Shown: positions 45,181-57,444 of the stretch, one piece after another | Position numbering within the stretch: the first letter of the stretch is position 1 | How the letters are laid out: every line of letters starts with the position of its first letter | The notes under the pieces: generated by a model | The model's database searches: none | What the model saw: the letters and a program-made list of their open reading frames with translations, nothing else | What the model was told of the DNA's origin: nothing | Assembly: GCF_947179165.1 (NCBI RefSeq) | Contig: NC_077245.1 | Coordinates: forward strand, 49,419,286 to 49,483,285 | Direction: 5' to 3' | Source of the DNA: Solanum dulcamara | Taxonomy: Eukaryota; Streptophyta; Magnoliopsida; Solanales; Solanaceae | Length of the DNA: 64,000 bases | Made by a program: the position numbers and the translations under genes

Positions 45181-48100
45181 TGTCACGACCCAATTCCTTA
45201 GGTCATGATGGCACCTACTATAATTCTCCAGTAGGTAAGCCAACCCGTTAACCCAGAACTTCAAGTAATGGGTTTGAGGGCAGAAATTAAAGAAGAGTGA
45301 CGAATTATAAAGATAGGCAGAAAGAATAAGCGGAAGTAAACCAAAACATGATGTAAACAACTAAAGATCCCTCTCAAAACCTGGAAGTCACAAGTATAGA
45401 GCTTCTACAAAATAAAAGACGAGTACAAGTCCCAAAAGTGGATAGAAAATATATATAACAACTGACTAGTCTCAAAAGACAAAAGACGGGCCATCCATAC
45501 TGAAGGAGACAGGAATGATCCAAAAATGCCAAGTGCTCACCCTAGTCTTCGAAGCTGTGTAACAGGCTCGATCTATCCACGGCGGTAGCTGGTGCTCGGT
45601 CCTATATCACGAAAGTAGATGCAGAGTGTAGTTTGAGTATCAAGACAACAGGTACCCAATAGGCATCATAGGCCGACTGAGCAGAAAAGGTAAAAATATA
45701 TGAAAAAGAAAAATAGCCTAAATAGGAGTTAACATAAGCATCAAAAAGGGGAAAGAGTACTACCTATGAGAACTACAGCTAACTGTACCGAACTGGGCCC
45801 CCATAAGCCCGCCGAGTACACAGAATAGCTACAACTACCAAGGCTAGGAACCAAGAATCTGCGATGTTAGGAGCTGAATTACTATATCATTTACAAACCT
45901 AGAATCTCCCAGAGTCAATCGATCTAGTGGTGACTTAGGGGTTAAGGCCGAGATTGGGACCCAGATGCTCGCCCGAATGTTCAAAGTGGCCAAGGCTGGG
46001 ACTAGGTACCTGGATGCTTGCCATAATACATAAGTGTGGTCGAGGCTGGGAATGGGTACCCGGATGCTTGCCGTAATACATCGGTATGATCGAGGCCAAG
46101 ATGGGGTACCCAGATGCTCATCATACTAGCAAGCCGGTAGAGGTCGGAGCTGAGTACTCAGATGCTCCCCGATAATTCAAAATGGAGGCCGAGACTTGGT
46201 ACCCGGATGCTCACAGATAATTTATCCCATGATGCCAAACATTCTACCTCCCAACTAGAGTACAACAGTACCAAAAATCTTTTTCCAAATGAGTCAACCG
46301 ATATGCCGCCAAAACTAAAACCGGAGCCAATGTCAACAATCACAAAATCTAGTATTACCGACGTAGCACAAAGGTCACAATTATATTAATTTATGGATGA
46401 GGATATTTTTAAGAGAAAGAGTAATACCTAACTAAGGCCAAACTACCAGGAACTAGCTCGCTATAATATTCTACAAGGATCTAAGTCCACCGGAGCAACG
46501 CCGGGATATCTAAAGCAAGTTTACATTCTATACTAAGGCCAACACACCCCACAGTATCAACAACATGCTCATTCAACTCTCTTTATAATACTAAAATAAC
46601 GACAAGATAAACATGCTTCTAAATATTCAAAAAACCCAATAACAAGCCTAAAGCATGATTTCTAACACCTAAAATATACAATCAAACTACCCACCCCAAA
46701 TTCCAACTATTTTAACATGTTTTCACACATTCCAGCTCAATCTAAAGAAAGGTAAAACTGTAGCCTACCTGTAGGCTAAATACGCGGGCTCTAAATTACT
46801 GTGCCGGAGCTTTTCCCTTACAAACTACCTCATAATGCTTCCATGTAATCAAAAACCAAACCACAACGTGAATACAGTCGTTTAGACACTAATTTCATAA
46901 TTTTTGAAGACATACCAATTTCGGGGTCTAAAATGGGAATTGTATAACCCGCATCTAGAATTCTGGATTTGACACCCAAAATAGGTTCTAAACGTCACCC
47001 CAAGCTTAAAATCAGATTTATAATATAATTTGGGGTGGGAAACTACACGGGACAAGCATGCAACCAAAACTCATAAATTTTGACTAAAGGACCAAAAATG
47101 GCAGCATCAAAATCAGCGAATTCTAAAAAAATGAGACTCTTTCAACCCAAAAAATTGCACTATGACAATCCTTGCGAAAAACCCCACAATCTAGCCTCAA
47201 GAATCACTCAAAATGGAGTAATATTGACCAAGATACCCTCTTCCAAAATTTCACAAAATTTCATTTCAAAAATGACTAAATCAGAAACTAAAAATGCATT
47301 TTTACCTCAAACGAAGCTTCCCCTCATGTTTCTGAGATACCACGAGATTCCTCACAAAATTCTCTTGAATTTAGACCCTTGAATCACCAAAATCGGGTTT
47401 ATATAGGTCAAGAAAATATTACTCAAAGTTATTCAAAAACTCAATCCAAAAATGGACACAGCTGCAATTTAAATCATGATTTTTACCAATGCTCCAAATC
47501 AGTTTTCAATCTCTCCAATGTGTTTTCCATGAAAAATCTCATAAGTTTGCCTTTTGAATCACCCAATTTAGATCCCTAATGCTCAAGTTATGGGGTTTTA
47601 AAGTTGGAGAAAAACTCCAAAAATAGGACTACCCCACCAAATATTCTACCCCACTAAATTTGACGTTCCAGACATAATGGCGCATTCAGAATTCGCATAC
47701 GAGATTATTTTAATAAAAAGTGGGTCCCACACTCAAGAGTCATTTTAAGCCATATTCCACAACGGGCCTCGATATTAGTCCGGAAGCCTTGAAAAGCGAA
47801 CGAAGGGTCGTTATAGACCAAAATCAATAGTCCAAACTAAACGCACTGTCAGAATTTTCATTCGAGCGCATTTTCCAAAATTGTTGACCAAAGTCAACCA
47901 TATGCCAACTTTCAAAGTCAAAAGCACCAAATGGACTCAAACTCGTATCGATTTCCTAGATAGTCATTCCTACAGTGCTACTAGCCTAATTTTGTCATTT
48001 CGGAGTTGATGGAACCATCTGAATTTGAATTCGAGATCTCGTTGACCCAAAACTCAAAAAGTCACAACTAAACCAACTTAGGCCTTCAAAATACAAAAAT

Positions 48101-48563
48101 GGACTCGGGACCTCTAAAAATTCAACCAACACTTTTTCTAGACCAAAAACCATCTCCCGAATCCAACAAAGTCGTCGGAATTCCATTCCGAGCATCGAAA
48201 CTCCAAAAGATGACCAAAGTCAAACCTTGGCTTAAAGTTCCTCAAATTCTCAACTCAAGGCCTCAAATCTTTGTTACAACTCCAAAATTGATTCTGTAAA
48301 CTCTCCTAGACCAATTTTGATATTTTGGAGCTGCTGGAATTGACGGAATTCCATTTTGAGACTCATAGCTCCAGTTGACCCCAAATACCACTTTCTAGTA
48401 CTTAAAGCTTATGAAAACTCAAAATTTCCAAAGACTTAACTTTTTATAGGATTTTCTAAAAATCAACACCCGGTACAAATCAAAAATGACTCGGGGCAAC
48501 TAAAGGAAGGGGGAAAATGGTCATCTTACAAAAATTCCAAAAATGACCTTGAGGGTCATTACA
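45181..48563 (-). repeat. Solo LTR S1, R2 family
   Basis: It runs from tgtcacgaccc to ggtcattaca with perfect 5-bp duplication tcaag at 45176-45180 and 48564-48568. There is no internal region, so it is a solo LTR left by LTR-LTR recombination. It is homologous and co-oriented with the R2 LTRs: the stretch 47640-48563 parallels 14030-14826 closely. A tandem array is at 45950-46215. Several ORFs inside mirror ORFs in R2 LTRs and are not genes. Confidence 0.93.
45950..46215. repeat. Tandem array of ~48-bp units in S1
   Basis: About six imperfect units contain gaggctgggaatgggtaccc followed by ggatgcttgcc and a short AT-rich tail. They start near 45951, 45989, 46037, 46087, 46136 and 46184. The second and third are most alike. 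Confidence 0.85.
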
Positions 48564-48606
48564 TCAAGTGAATGAAGTTGTGGAAATAATGGGTAATAAA
48601 GGTATA

Positions 48607-50656
48607 TGTAACGACCCATTAGGTCGTTTTGAGAACTAGAAATTTTTATTTCAAAAAAAAAACTCACCCCGTAAATTTTTAATGGGTATTTTGGACATTC
48701 GATTACCATGGTTATTTAGTTAAGGGGTAAATTTAAATAATTAATTTAATTAATGGACTAAATTGATATTTAGTTAATATGTTATACCACTTATCCATAT
48801 TTATTAAAATAAGTTGTGGAATTTAACTATTATTTATTTATTGGTTCATAATTAATTACCCTAATTGGTAAAAGAAAAGAAACGAAGGAAGAGACAGAAA
48901 TATAAAAAAAACAAAAAGAAGAGAACACCGACTGCATCAGGCTGCATCAGGTACCTATGAAATCTATATTATATGTATATGGTAGAGGTCACTTTAGTGT
49001 AAATAGTACTACAGTGCCATACATTAGAAAGAAGGGAAAAAATTGGTTCAGCAAATAGTTGTTATTTTGGTTTATTGTTGTTTATACAATTGATTAGTTT
49101 AATAGTTAGAAGGAAGGCAATTGGAAATTTCAAAGGTAAGCATAGTGAGGAAATTATTAACTATTCATTAGAGGTTATATGTTATTATTTATATATGATG
49201 TAATTGCAGGAGGCATGATGTTGGGTTCTTAATTAAAGTATAATGTTAGTTTCTTATACAGTAACATTACGGCTAATGGTAAAATGTGGCTTCGATCTTT
49301 ATCTCCATATAATTGTTGCATGATAATTTAAGTTTTAATGTATTGAGATAGATAATTAAATATTAGGTGTATGATATTACTTAAATACCATTAGAGTTAT
49401 GATATTTGAAGAATTAAGATTTAACCCTAGGCTTGAGTTTTAGGGAACTGATTTTAGAGTTGGGTTTGTCGTGGGGTCTAGGTAAAACATATAAATAATA
49501 TTGGTTTCTAAGGACTAGTTTACTTATAAATATTATATATTTGATAGATTGGAAACGGTCCGAGGAATTGAAGAAAGGAAAGATATTGGTGGATTAGCTT
49601 GCTTTACTTTGGATCTTTGATTGAGGTAGGTTATGGTTTTATTCTATATCATAGATAGACTCTTAATAGTGATTGATATTCATTGGGTAATATGTGTGAA
49701 GTTTACTACGCATATAATTATTGTGGTTTGGATGGTTGATATGTTGTTGTGATTGGTCTAAAATTTCGAGGCCATGAAATCCATAATCTTGATTTTGCCC
49801 TATCAAAAATGGTGCCTTGAATAAAGAAGGCTTGATGAAATATTGTTAATGAAGTGGAATGTAATCATGAAGAATGATAAATTAATTATATTTGGATCGG
49901 GTGTCACGTTCTGACACGGTATATTTGGATCAGGTGTCATGTTCCAACACGATATATTTGGATCAGGTGTCACGTTCCGACATAGTATATTTGGATCGGG
50001 TGTCACATTCAGGCACGGTAATATTAAAGAAAAATAAATTAAAATGACTTAATACAACCCAATCTCCATAACTCATTTTCCAAAAGAGTGTGATGTGGAG
50101 GCTTGAGTCCTCATGTGTGATCTTGATATTGTTGACTGGTTATGTAATTGTTCATTGGTTGCCTCCTGTTAAATGTTATGGTTGATTTTTCACTATTATT
50201 TTATGTATATTAATTCCTATTTTGAGTCGGCCGATGATATCTACCCAGTACATGTTGTCCTGTACTGACCCCTACTTGTATCTTTTCTTGTTTTATTTTG
50301 TGGAGTACAGCGAGTATTCCACCGACTTCGACTCGACCTCAGCTCTAGTCAGTCTCAAGATCATCGGATTTCAGGGTGAGCTATCCTTCTAGCTCGTGAT
50401 AGATTTTCTCGGTTACGGCATGGTGTCTTCAGTTTCGGACATATTTTGTTATTTGTTAATTTTAGTGTTTGATACTTCTTGACATAGTTTGAGAAATTAG
50501 ATGTCCTTAATGTGATAACTTTTAGGTTTTGGGAAAACATATTTAATTGAGCTTCCGCGTTATTATCATATTTATTAGTTGGGATTTGTATCGTTGGTTC
50601 TCCCACCTAGGAGGTTAAGTGTGGGTGCCACTCACGGCCCATTTTGGGTCGTGACA
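48607..50656 (+). repeat. Solo LTR S2, R6 family
   Basis: It runs from tgtaacgaccc to gggtcgtgaca with a perfect 5-bp duplication gtata at 48602-48606 and 50657-50661. It is similar to the R6 LTR from its first bases (acgacccattaggtcgt palindrome, then taatgggtattttgga). It lies only 43 bases from S1, with viral DNA (48564-48606) between. It has a tandem array at 49888-50020. Confidence 0.93.
49888..50020. repeat. Four 33-bp units with a GTGTCA/TGACAC inverted core in S2
   Basis: Units start near 49888, 49920, 49953 and 49986. Each reads tatatttggatcgggtgtca then a spacer and gacac or a variant. The minus-strand ORF here (TPDPN repeats) is only the array read through. Confidence 0.88.
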
Positions 50657-51120
50657 GTATAAAACTAATAAAGCCTATAAAAATTAATCTAGAAGAATAC
50701 ACAGGCCTAGAATGGAACCTAGATAAGCTAAGTAAACCTAAAATATTTATACCAGAAAATCACTTAATGTATACTAGTTCTAAAGGCGAGACTTCTATAA
50801 GGTTTACAGACTATAATTGTACAAGCCAAAATCAAATAGATGATAAAGACAATGATAGTACAGTGGCAACAGAACAAGAAACATTCATGAACATAGAAGT
50901 AATCCAAGACGGGTATGAGGTGGATAATGTTATTGAAACAGCAAAAATAATATACAAAGAAAATGAATCTAGTGTATTTAAATGCAAAGGTTGCAAAAAG
51001 GGTCAAATGGATATCAGGGAAACTATCAAACATTTTATACTAAGTCTAGAAAGAGATGATAATCTAGTATATCGGATAGACCTCAGAATGTATAGAAAAA
51101 GAATCCTTTTAGTGTTATAG
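50657..51120 (+). pseudogene. V-B movement protein C-terminal part and linker
   Basis: After S2 the frame continues for about 150 codons (INLEEYTGLEWNLDKLSKPK, then an acidic region and FKCKGCKKGQMD, a CxxC motif near 50990). It ends with a frameshift near 51090. The frame then continues as coat protein, so movement and coat were probably one polyprotein. I infer this from the lack of any good start codon between them. Confidence 0.75.
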
Positions 51121-52330
51121 AATCTCTAATAAGCTACAAAAAATTAATTAATGAAGCGACAAGTGCTCATAGTGCTAGTCCTTTTCAACAGACTAGTGCA
51201 ACACCTAATATTGTACATAGCACAAGCAATTTACCAAGAAAAGCATGGCCTATGCCAGATACAGAGATAAGAGACAATATTAAACCGACAGGAAGAAGAA
51301 TGCCGTTAGAAGAACCCATTAAACTACAAGAAGGAAGAAATAAAGGAAAAATACTTAATATAGCTGCTCATGATCTACAAATGTGGAATACAGTTATTGA
51401 TGTATGGAAAGAAATAGTTGTAGAAGACTTCATAAAAAATTATCAAGAAATAGATGCAGAAACAATGTATAGATACTTAGAAACATCTTTAGGAGAATCA
51501 TGTAAAGCTGTATGGGAAGCCTATAAACAAACTTATCCTCAGGAGCTCTAAAGTCTATTCGAGTTAGGACCAAACTCATATAATTTTGCTAATAAAATAT
51601 ATGTATTGTTAACAGGAGAAGATCCAAATAGTGGACTATTAGCCTTACAAAAAAAAGCAGTAATAAAATTAGAACAATTAAGCATTACAAATTTGAAGCA
51701 TATTAAAAATTTTCTTAAAGGTTACTTTTACTATTGTATAGTTAGTGGTAATACCTTTGATGATGAACTAGGTAAAAATTTATTTCATAAATTACCTGGA
51801 CTTTAGGAAGAGAAATAGAAGAAAAATGGTATAAAAGAGCAGGGATAGAACAAAATCCTACCACTTTATGGTCAATAGGACAAAAAATAAAACATGTAAT
51901 GGAAATACTACAAGAAAAGTGTGCTAACATACAAATACAGAAGCAACTCAAACAGAATGAAATGAATTTCTGTAAATTCGTAATCTATACAACCTAGAGT
52001 TGTGATAAAAAACCACACAAGCAAAGGAAATACAAAAAACAACCTTATTATAACCAACAACCAAACAAACGTAAAAATACTACTTAAAAAGATTCTCAGC
52101 AAAAAAGCCTTATTTAAATAGAGATATGCATGTTAGAAAATACAGAAATGATAAAAACTATAAAAATAAATTAGAATATTATACATGCGGTAGTATAGAA
52201 CATCTAGCTTATATATGTCCTAAAAGAAATAATAGTAAGAAAGGAAATTCTCAATTAATAGAAGAACTATAAGAAACATTATTAAATGTAGATGAATATA
52301 TGTCAGACACTGAAAGTATATACTCTATAG
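51121..52330 (+). pseudogene. V-B coat protein with zinc-knuckle remnant
   Basis: Open stretches 51252-51551 and 51606-51806 belong to one frame with a TAG (51549-51551) and a break near 51805. Motifs include KILNIAAHDLQMWNTVIDVW, YRYLETSLGESCKAVWEAY and LLTGEDPNSG. These are consistent with caulimovirid capsid sequence. A basic Lys/Arg/Asn stretch follows near 52020-52140. A Cys/His box then reads YYTCGSIEHLAYICPKR (about 52165-52215), in which the first Cys of a CCHC knuckle is missing. It ends in an acidic segment. It would form the capsid and bind RNA. Confidence 0.76.
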
Positions 52331-54901
52331 TAAGTATTGAGGTAGCAGAAAAAACACAACCCGAATCTTCTGATTCTGAAGAAGAAAATCTCATAAATGA
52401 ACTAGGACTAGAAAGAAGAATGTTAAATTTAGAAGATATAATAAAGTACTATGATGAATATAGGGCAAGAATGTAGTCATTATTTTGAAAGATATAAGGG
52501 AATCGATAGTAACCGATGTAGTATCTGTAAATAGTACCCGAGTAGAACAAATAGAGACAAATGCCAAAATTGTTACATGGAAGCATGTATAACTTGCATA
52601 GAAGCAAAGTTAGAAGTAAAAATAGGAAAACAACAAGAACATTCACCAGTAAAAGACTCGGTTACTAATTTAAGACTACTCACTTTAGAAGCTAGATTAA
52701 ATAAATATGAACAAAGATTAGTCTATCTTGAAAGAGGAAAAAAAAGGTAGATATAGCAAAAAATACACAAGGAACAATACATCTAGACAATATAGAATCT
52801 GAAATCATGAATATAGAAGAAAACAATACTAGCCTTATACGTAATAAAGACAAACAATTTGGAACAGTAAAAGTGTTGGCTAGAATTAAAATTAAAGACA
52901 TAGATATAGAAATCCTAGCATTAGTAGATGCAGGATGTACAAGTTGTCTTATAAATAAAAAGATACTTCCAGCAAAAGTACTAAAAATATTTAAAGAACC
53001 TATATCAGCAATACAAATGGATGAAACTTACAATTTTTAAAATCATTACATAGACAAAGCCCAAATAAGTTTCATCAATACATGTAATGAATTCTACAAA
53101 CCTACATACAATATGTATAAAATTCTGGCAAAAGATTTAGATATTAAAATAGATTTGGTAATAGGATTCCAATTCCTTATACAAAATAATGGAAGTTGTT
53201 TATTTTTCTAGAGATGAAATAATGTTATTTAGAAATATAACCTATACTCCAGTACAAATTAAAGACAATCCTTCAAAAGGGAGATCTCAATTAAAGACAA
53301 CTTCTAAAAAAGATACAATAATTTGTTGCACAGAGTGCAACAATAAAAATAATTGTACTTCACAAACCATGTATGAAGAATATTTAGAACAATCATACTT
53401 AGAAGATATAGAAAAAGACTACACTCTAATAAATATAGATTTTTTTTATAATTTTCAAAAGAGAATCAATACAATAGGAAAAATAAAAGATCAGAGAGAT
53501 TTAGAAAATATAATAGCAATATTAGATGAGATGGAAATAATTGGTGAGAAACCTCTAGTACATTGGCACAATAATAAGATAATGTGTAAATTAGACTTAA
53601 TTAACCCAGAATATACCATAAAGACAACAGTTAAAGCCAATAATAAAGACAAGAAAGAATTTAGCAAACAAATTAAAGAATTATTAAAATTAAATATAAA
53701 AAAATGATCAACTTCTAAACATAGATCTCCTGCATTCATGGTGAGGAACCATAGTCAGCAAGTAAGAGAAAAAGCTAGAATGGTAATAAACTACAAAAGA
53801 CTAAATGATAACACAAGAATAGATGCATACAAATCACTAGACAAAAATGAGCTAATAAATAGGATACAAGGTAAAAAACTGTTTAGCACATTTGACTGTA
53901 AATCTAGATATTGGCAAGTAAAAATGCACCCAGAAAGCATATTAGGGACAACATTTACTTGTCCAGAAGGACATTTTGAATGGCTAGCTATGCCTTTCGG
54001 TTTAAAGACAGGCCTACCCATATTTCAAAGAAAAATGGACGAAATTTTTGGGGATTACAAAAATTTTATATTAGTATATGTATCATTAAAAACATACAAG
54101 AACATTTAGGACATTTACAAACCATTTTCAGGCTATTTGTAAAAAATGGGATAATTATTAGTAAAAAAAATGGAATTATGTAAGACACATATTAATTTTG
54201 TAGGAGTAACAATAGGAGAAGGTAAAATAAAATTGCAGCCACATATAGTTAAATAAGTATTAGACATGCCTGATAAATTAGACAATAAAAAAGATCTTCA
54301 AAAATTCTTAGTCCTAGTAAACTATGCTAGAAATTTTATTCAAGCCTAAGGAAAAATAGCTGGACCTTTATATGTTAAGACGGGAAGTAGAGAAAAAAAA
54401 TATTTTAATGCAGAAGATATACAACTGGTACAACAGATAAAAGAAAAAGTTAAAAATATATCAGACTTAAAAATTCTTCTAGAGTCCGACTATCTCATAG
54501 TCCAAACTGATGGAAGTCAGTTAGGATGAGGAACGATTTTTAAAACCAGACCTAGTTAATACAACAGTAAAAATGAAGAAAGAATATGTGCATACCAAAG
54601 TGGTAAATATAAAGAAAAAGGAAATATTAGTAGTGTAGACGCCGAGTTACTAGCAATAATATATGGATTAAATAACTTTAAACTCTACATATTAAACAAA
54701 GAAGAAGTATTGGTTAGAACAGACTGTGAAGCCATAGCAAAGTTTCACCAAACAATAAATAGTAAAGCAAGTAGAAAAAGACGATGGTTAAATATCATGG
54801 ATGTTATATCTATATATAATAATATAGTTTTTGAATATGTAAAAGAAAAAGATAATAAATTAGCGGATCAGTTGAGTAGATTAAAATTTAAAACTAATTA
54901 G
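52331..54901 (+). pseudogene. V-B protease, reverse transcriptase and RNase H
   Basis: It opens in a Ser/Glu-rich segment, then a Cys-rich stretch (about 52480-52610). The aspartic-protease site LALVDAGCTSCLINKK (about 52912) keeps Asp-Ala-Gly. A second Cys block (ICCTECNNKNNCTS) and a 172-codon open frame (53189-53707) follow. RT runs from about 53760 with FSTFDCKSRYWQVKM and GHFEWLAMPFGLKTG, but the frame breaks right at YVDD (YVSLKT, about 54080). RNase H (54480-54901) shows TDGSQLG then a stop, DAELLAIIYG, VRTDCEAIA and LADQLSRL. The polymerase copies RNA to DNA; here it is inactive. Confidence 0.87.
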
Positions 54902-54918
54902 ATTACTTATGTTTCAGC

Positions 54919-56191
54919 ATGACACCAACTAGCCAACAGCCAACAGACAAGGGCAAAGGCGTAGCCCAATCAGACTCGTACGCTCAGACATTATTAGGTA
55001 GGACTAATTTTAGACCCCAAGGTACACTTGAAATGATGGACAGGATTTACTTCGGTAAATTAAACTTAATTTTTTATCCTCAATGTAACCTATGTTTTAG
55101 AATATTGCCAGACTGTAATATAGATAAACCACAAAAATGTTTAGTAGACAATCTATGGATAACATATAATAAACAAGACACTAAACATTTTATTGCTGCA
55201 AATAATGCTCTATGTCAATATTTTTCACATAAAAATAAAGAAAACAAATTTAAATATTATGTTGTTATACATGGTAACACTAATGGTGTCTTTCAGACTT
55301 GGTTAGAAGTCATAGACTCAATAAATGGGATTAAAAATCCTCTTTTCAAAAGATTTTATAATTTTACAGAAGTTTTAGACTATGACAAAGGAATACTTGG
55401 GCGAAACTATTATATCTCACCAGCCCTCACACAAAACCAAACCCAAACGCCTCAATACAACATCCAAAAAGACACAGACAAAATTTTTTTTTGTGATCAT
55501 TGCTCCACTATGACCGAAACGTTCAAAAGACTAAATACCAAAAATGAGGCTCTTGTTCAAGAAAATATGAGACTTCTGAAGCAGCTTGAAACATTCCAAG
55601 GTAAGTTTGTTTTCAAAAAAAAATAACACAGGTACTCAGACTGAAGATATGAGTTATCCATCTCAATCAAAAATGGATGAGATGGGTATGCATTTCCCTC
55701 TGAATGCTCAGAAATCTACAGTATCAGATCAACGTACAACTAGTCCAGCTCAAATGGTAGCCGGTAAAGACACATCAAATTCGTTAATGGTTGTCACTTT
55801 TCCTAAAAGTGAAGAAGAGGAATATTCTTCCTCACGAAGAAGAGGAATCTTCTTCCTCACGAAGAAGATTACCTAAAAATTTCCACAAAGACAATTCTAA
55901 GAAGAATATGGCTATAAAAAAGAAAAAAAATTTAAAGCCATAATTAAGCAGACTTTAGAGCAATTTTTTCAGGATCATAGACAGAAGAAGCATGTTATTA
56001 GTAAAGACAGTCCGAATCCAGAAAATAGAGAAATAAATTCCGATGAAGATACCAACTCTAGTGCAATAAGAACGCTAAATTCAGACGGAGACTATGGGAA
56101 TAATAATTATCAAGATGCCCAAGACCCGTATGAAGATGATGACTCAGGAATGAGTTTTGACTCCATAGCTCTATATAATCTGGACACATAG
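54919..56191 (+). pseudogene. V-B TAV/viroplasmin gene
   Basis: The best preserved viral gene: 235 intact codons from the ATG at 54919 to 55626 (core YYVVIHGNTNGVFQTWLEV, the caulimovirid viroplasmin motif; coiled-coil C-terminal stretch). A frameshift in an A-run near 55612 follows, then a Ser/Glu region. A 25-bp tandem duplication (55811-55835 and 55836-55860) shifts the frame again. The rest ends in an acidic tail and TAG at about 56189. The gene is 17 bases after the polymerase stop. The family role is translational reinitiation and inclusion-body formation. Confidence 0.88.
55811..55860 (+). repeat. 25-bp tandem duplication in V-B TAV
   Basis: Two 25-base copies differ at one base (ggaatattcttcc and ggaatcttcttcc). 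V-A has a single copy at about 41100-41125. As 25 is not a multiple of three, the duplication changes the frame. Confidence 0.92.
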
Positions 56192-57086
56192 TTCAAAACA
56201 AAGCAATAAAGCAAAGAAGATAGATATGTACTAAGAAGAAAAGCATGAAAAAGACATTTGTGGTTATTGTACAAAGTAAGAAGGAGTGTCAGGTGGGTAT
56301 GCCCACTAAGGTCTTGTAAAAGAGTGTTGTCACTTTATCACTACCCTTCAAGGGAAAAACTGTTGATAAGAACGTATCTGTCTATGTCAGTCAGTAAAAG
56401 ATGAAATTAATAATGCATGTGACGATGGGGCCCATAGAGCACCCTACGCGCATTATTAAAAGAATCATATAGTTTCTGTCGGCCATCAATAATGTGGCCA
56501 CGTATTATGTCTTACACCTTTCTTTCTTTATCCTTTAGTCTATATAAGAGATAGTTGTGTGAGATAGAAGAGTAGAGTGTGAAAAAATTAAGAGAAAGAA
56601 AAAAGCTTTACGCTGAAAATTTTCAACATATTCCCCTTTCCTTCAAGTCACCTACCCTTCAAAAAATAATCCCTAGCTTGTACTATAGTGTGAAGTAATA
56701 AAAAATGTATTTGTGTGAAGTTTTTAGTTTATTTGCAAAGTCCTTTGGGGTTTCGGAAAGAGAAACCTCTCTCAGTTACAATCATGTATGTCTTACACAG
56801 TTTTACACCTAATTCCCTCAAAAAATATGATATTACTTTGTTTTACTGTTTTGGTATGTAAATTGTTTTTGTATAATTATTTTATAGTCTAATTTCATTC
56901 ATTTACCCTTAGTATATGATTAGCCTCTTAATTTCCTAATAACAACTATGGATTAACCTGTAAATTCCTAGGATTATGGGCCTTGCAAATTCCAAATAAT
57001 GAATAAAGGACTAATTTGTTGCCTGATGTCTGTCTGAGGTGTGGTTAAAGATGATGTTATTAAGAACATAAGTTAAGAGGAAGATA
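56192..57086 (+). promoter_or_regulatory. V-B intergenic region with promoter, cut by R6
   Basis: It closely parallels 41453-42340, with the TATA box at 56541-56550 (tatataagag) and AATAAA at 56697-56702. The G-box equivalent reads ccacgta, so the CACGTG is lost. It stops at ggaagata (57086), where the junction copy continues for another 214 bases to a primer site. Hence the remainder should lie on the far side of R6. Confidence 0.83.
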
Positions 57087-57369
57087 TGCGTAATGACCCG
57101 TTAGGTCATTTTGAGAACGAATCCTCCTCCTTTCATACGAGACCCTTCCCGTAAAATTTTAATGGGTTATTTGAACTATTCGGTAACTTTGGTTAATTAG
57201 TTGAGGGATAATTTTAGAGAATTAATTTAATTGATGAGCTAAAGTGTTAATTTATTTAATATCTTATACCACTTTTCTTATATTTAATAAAATAGGTTAG
57301 TAGGGTTTATCACTTTTAGTACATGATTAATTTAGAAAACAAAAAGAAGGAAATAAATAATAATAAAAG

Positions 57370-57387
57370 AATAATAGTAATAATAAT

Positions 57388-57440
<53 letters not shown>
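57370..57440. repeat. (AAT)n(AT)n microsatellite in R6 left LTR
   Basis: A few AAT units are followed by about 24 AT units. In the right LTR (63660-63718) the balance is reversed: more AAT and about a dozen AT, showing change since insertion. Confidence 0.95.

Positions 57441-57444
<4 letters not shown>

Larger units (their letters stand above)
42552..57086 (+). other. Endogenous pararetrovirus copy V-B, nearly complete
   Basis: From the primer site to the intergenic region it contains every expected block: ORF1, ORF2, ORF3, movement, coat, protease-RT-RNase H, TAV and promoter. Solo LTRs S1 and S2 interrupt the movement gene, and R6 interrupts the intergenic region at 57087. Removing the insertions leaves about 9 kb, which with the missing leader is a large but plausible caulimovirid genome. 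All large frames carry stops or frameshifts. Confidence 0.85.

Noticed and set aside
49803..50006. Minus-strand ORF with TPDPN repeats
   Set aside because: It is the 33-bp array in solo LTR S2; unit length is a multiple of three, so the frame stays open by repetition.
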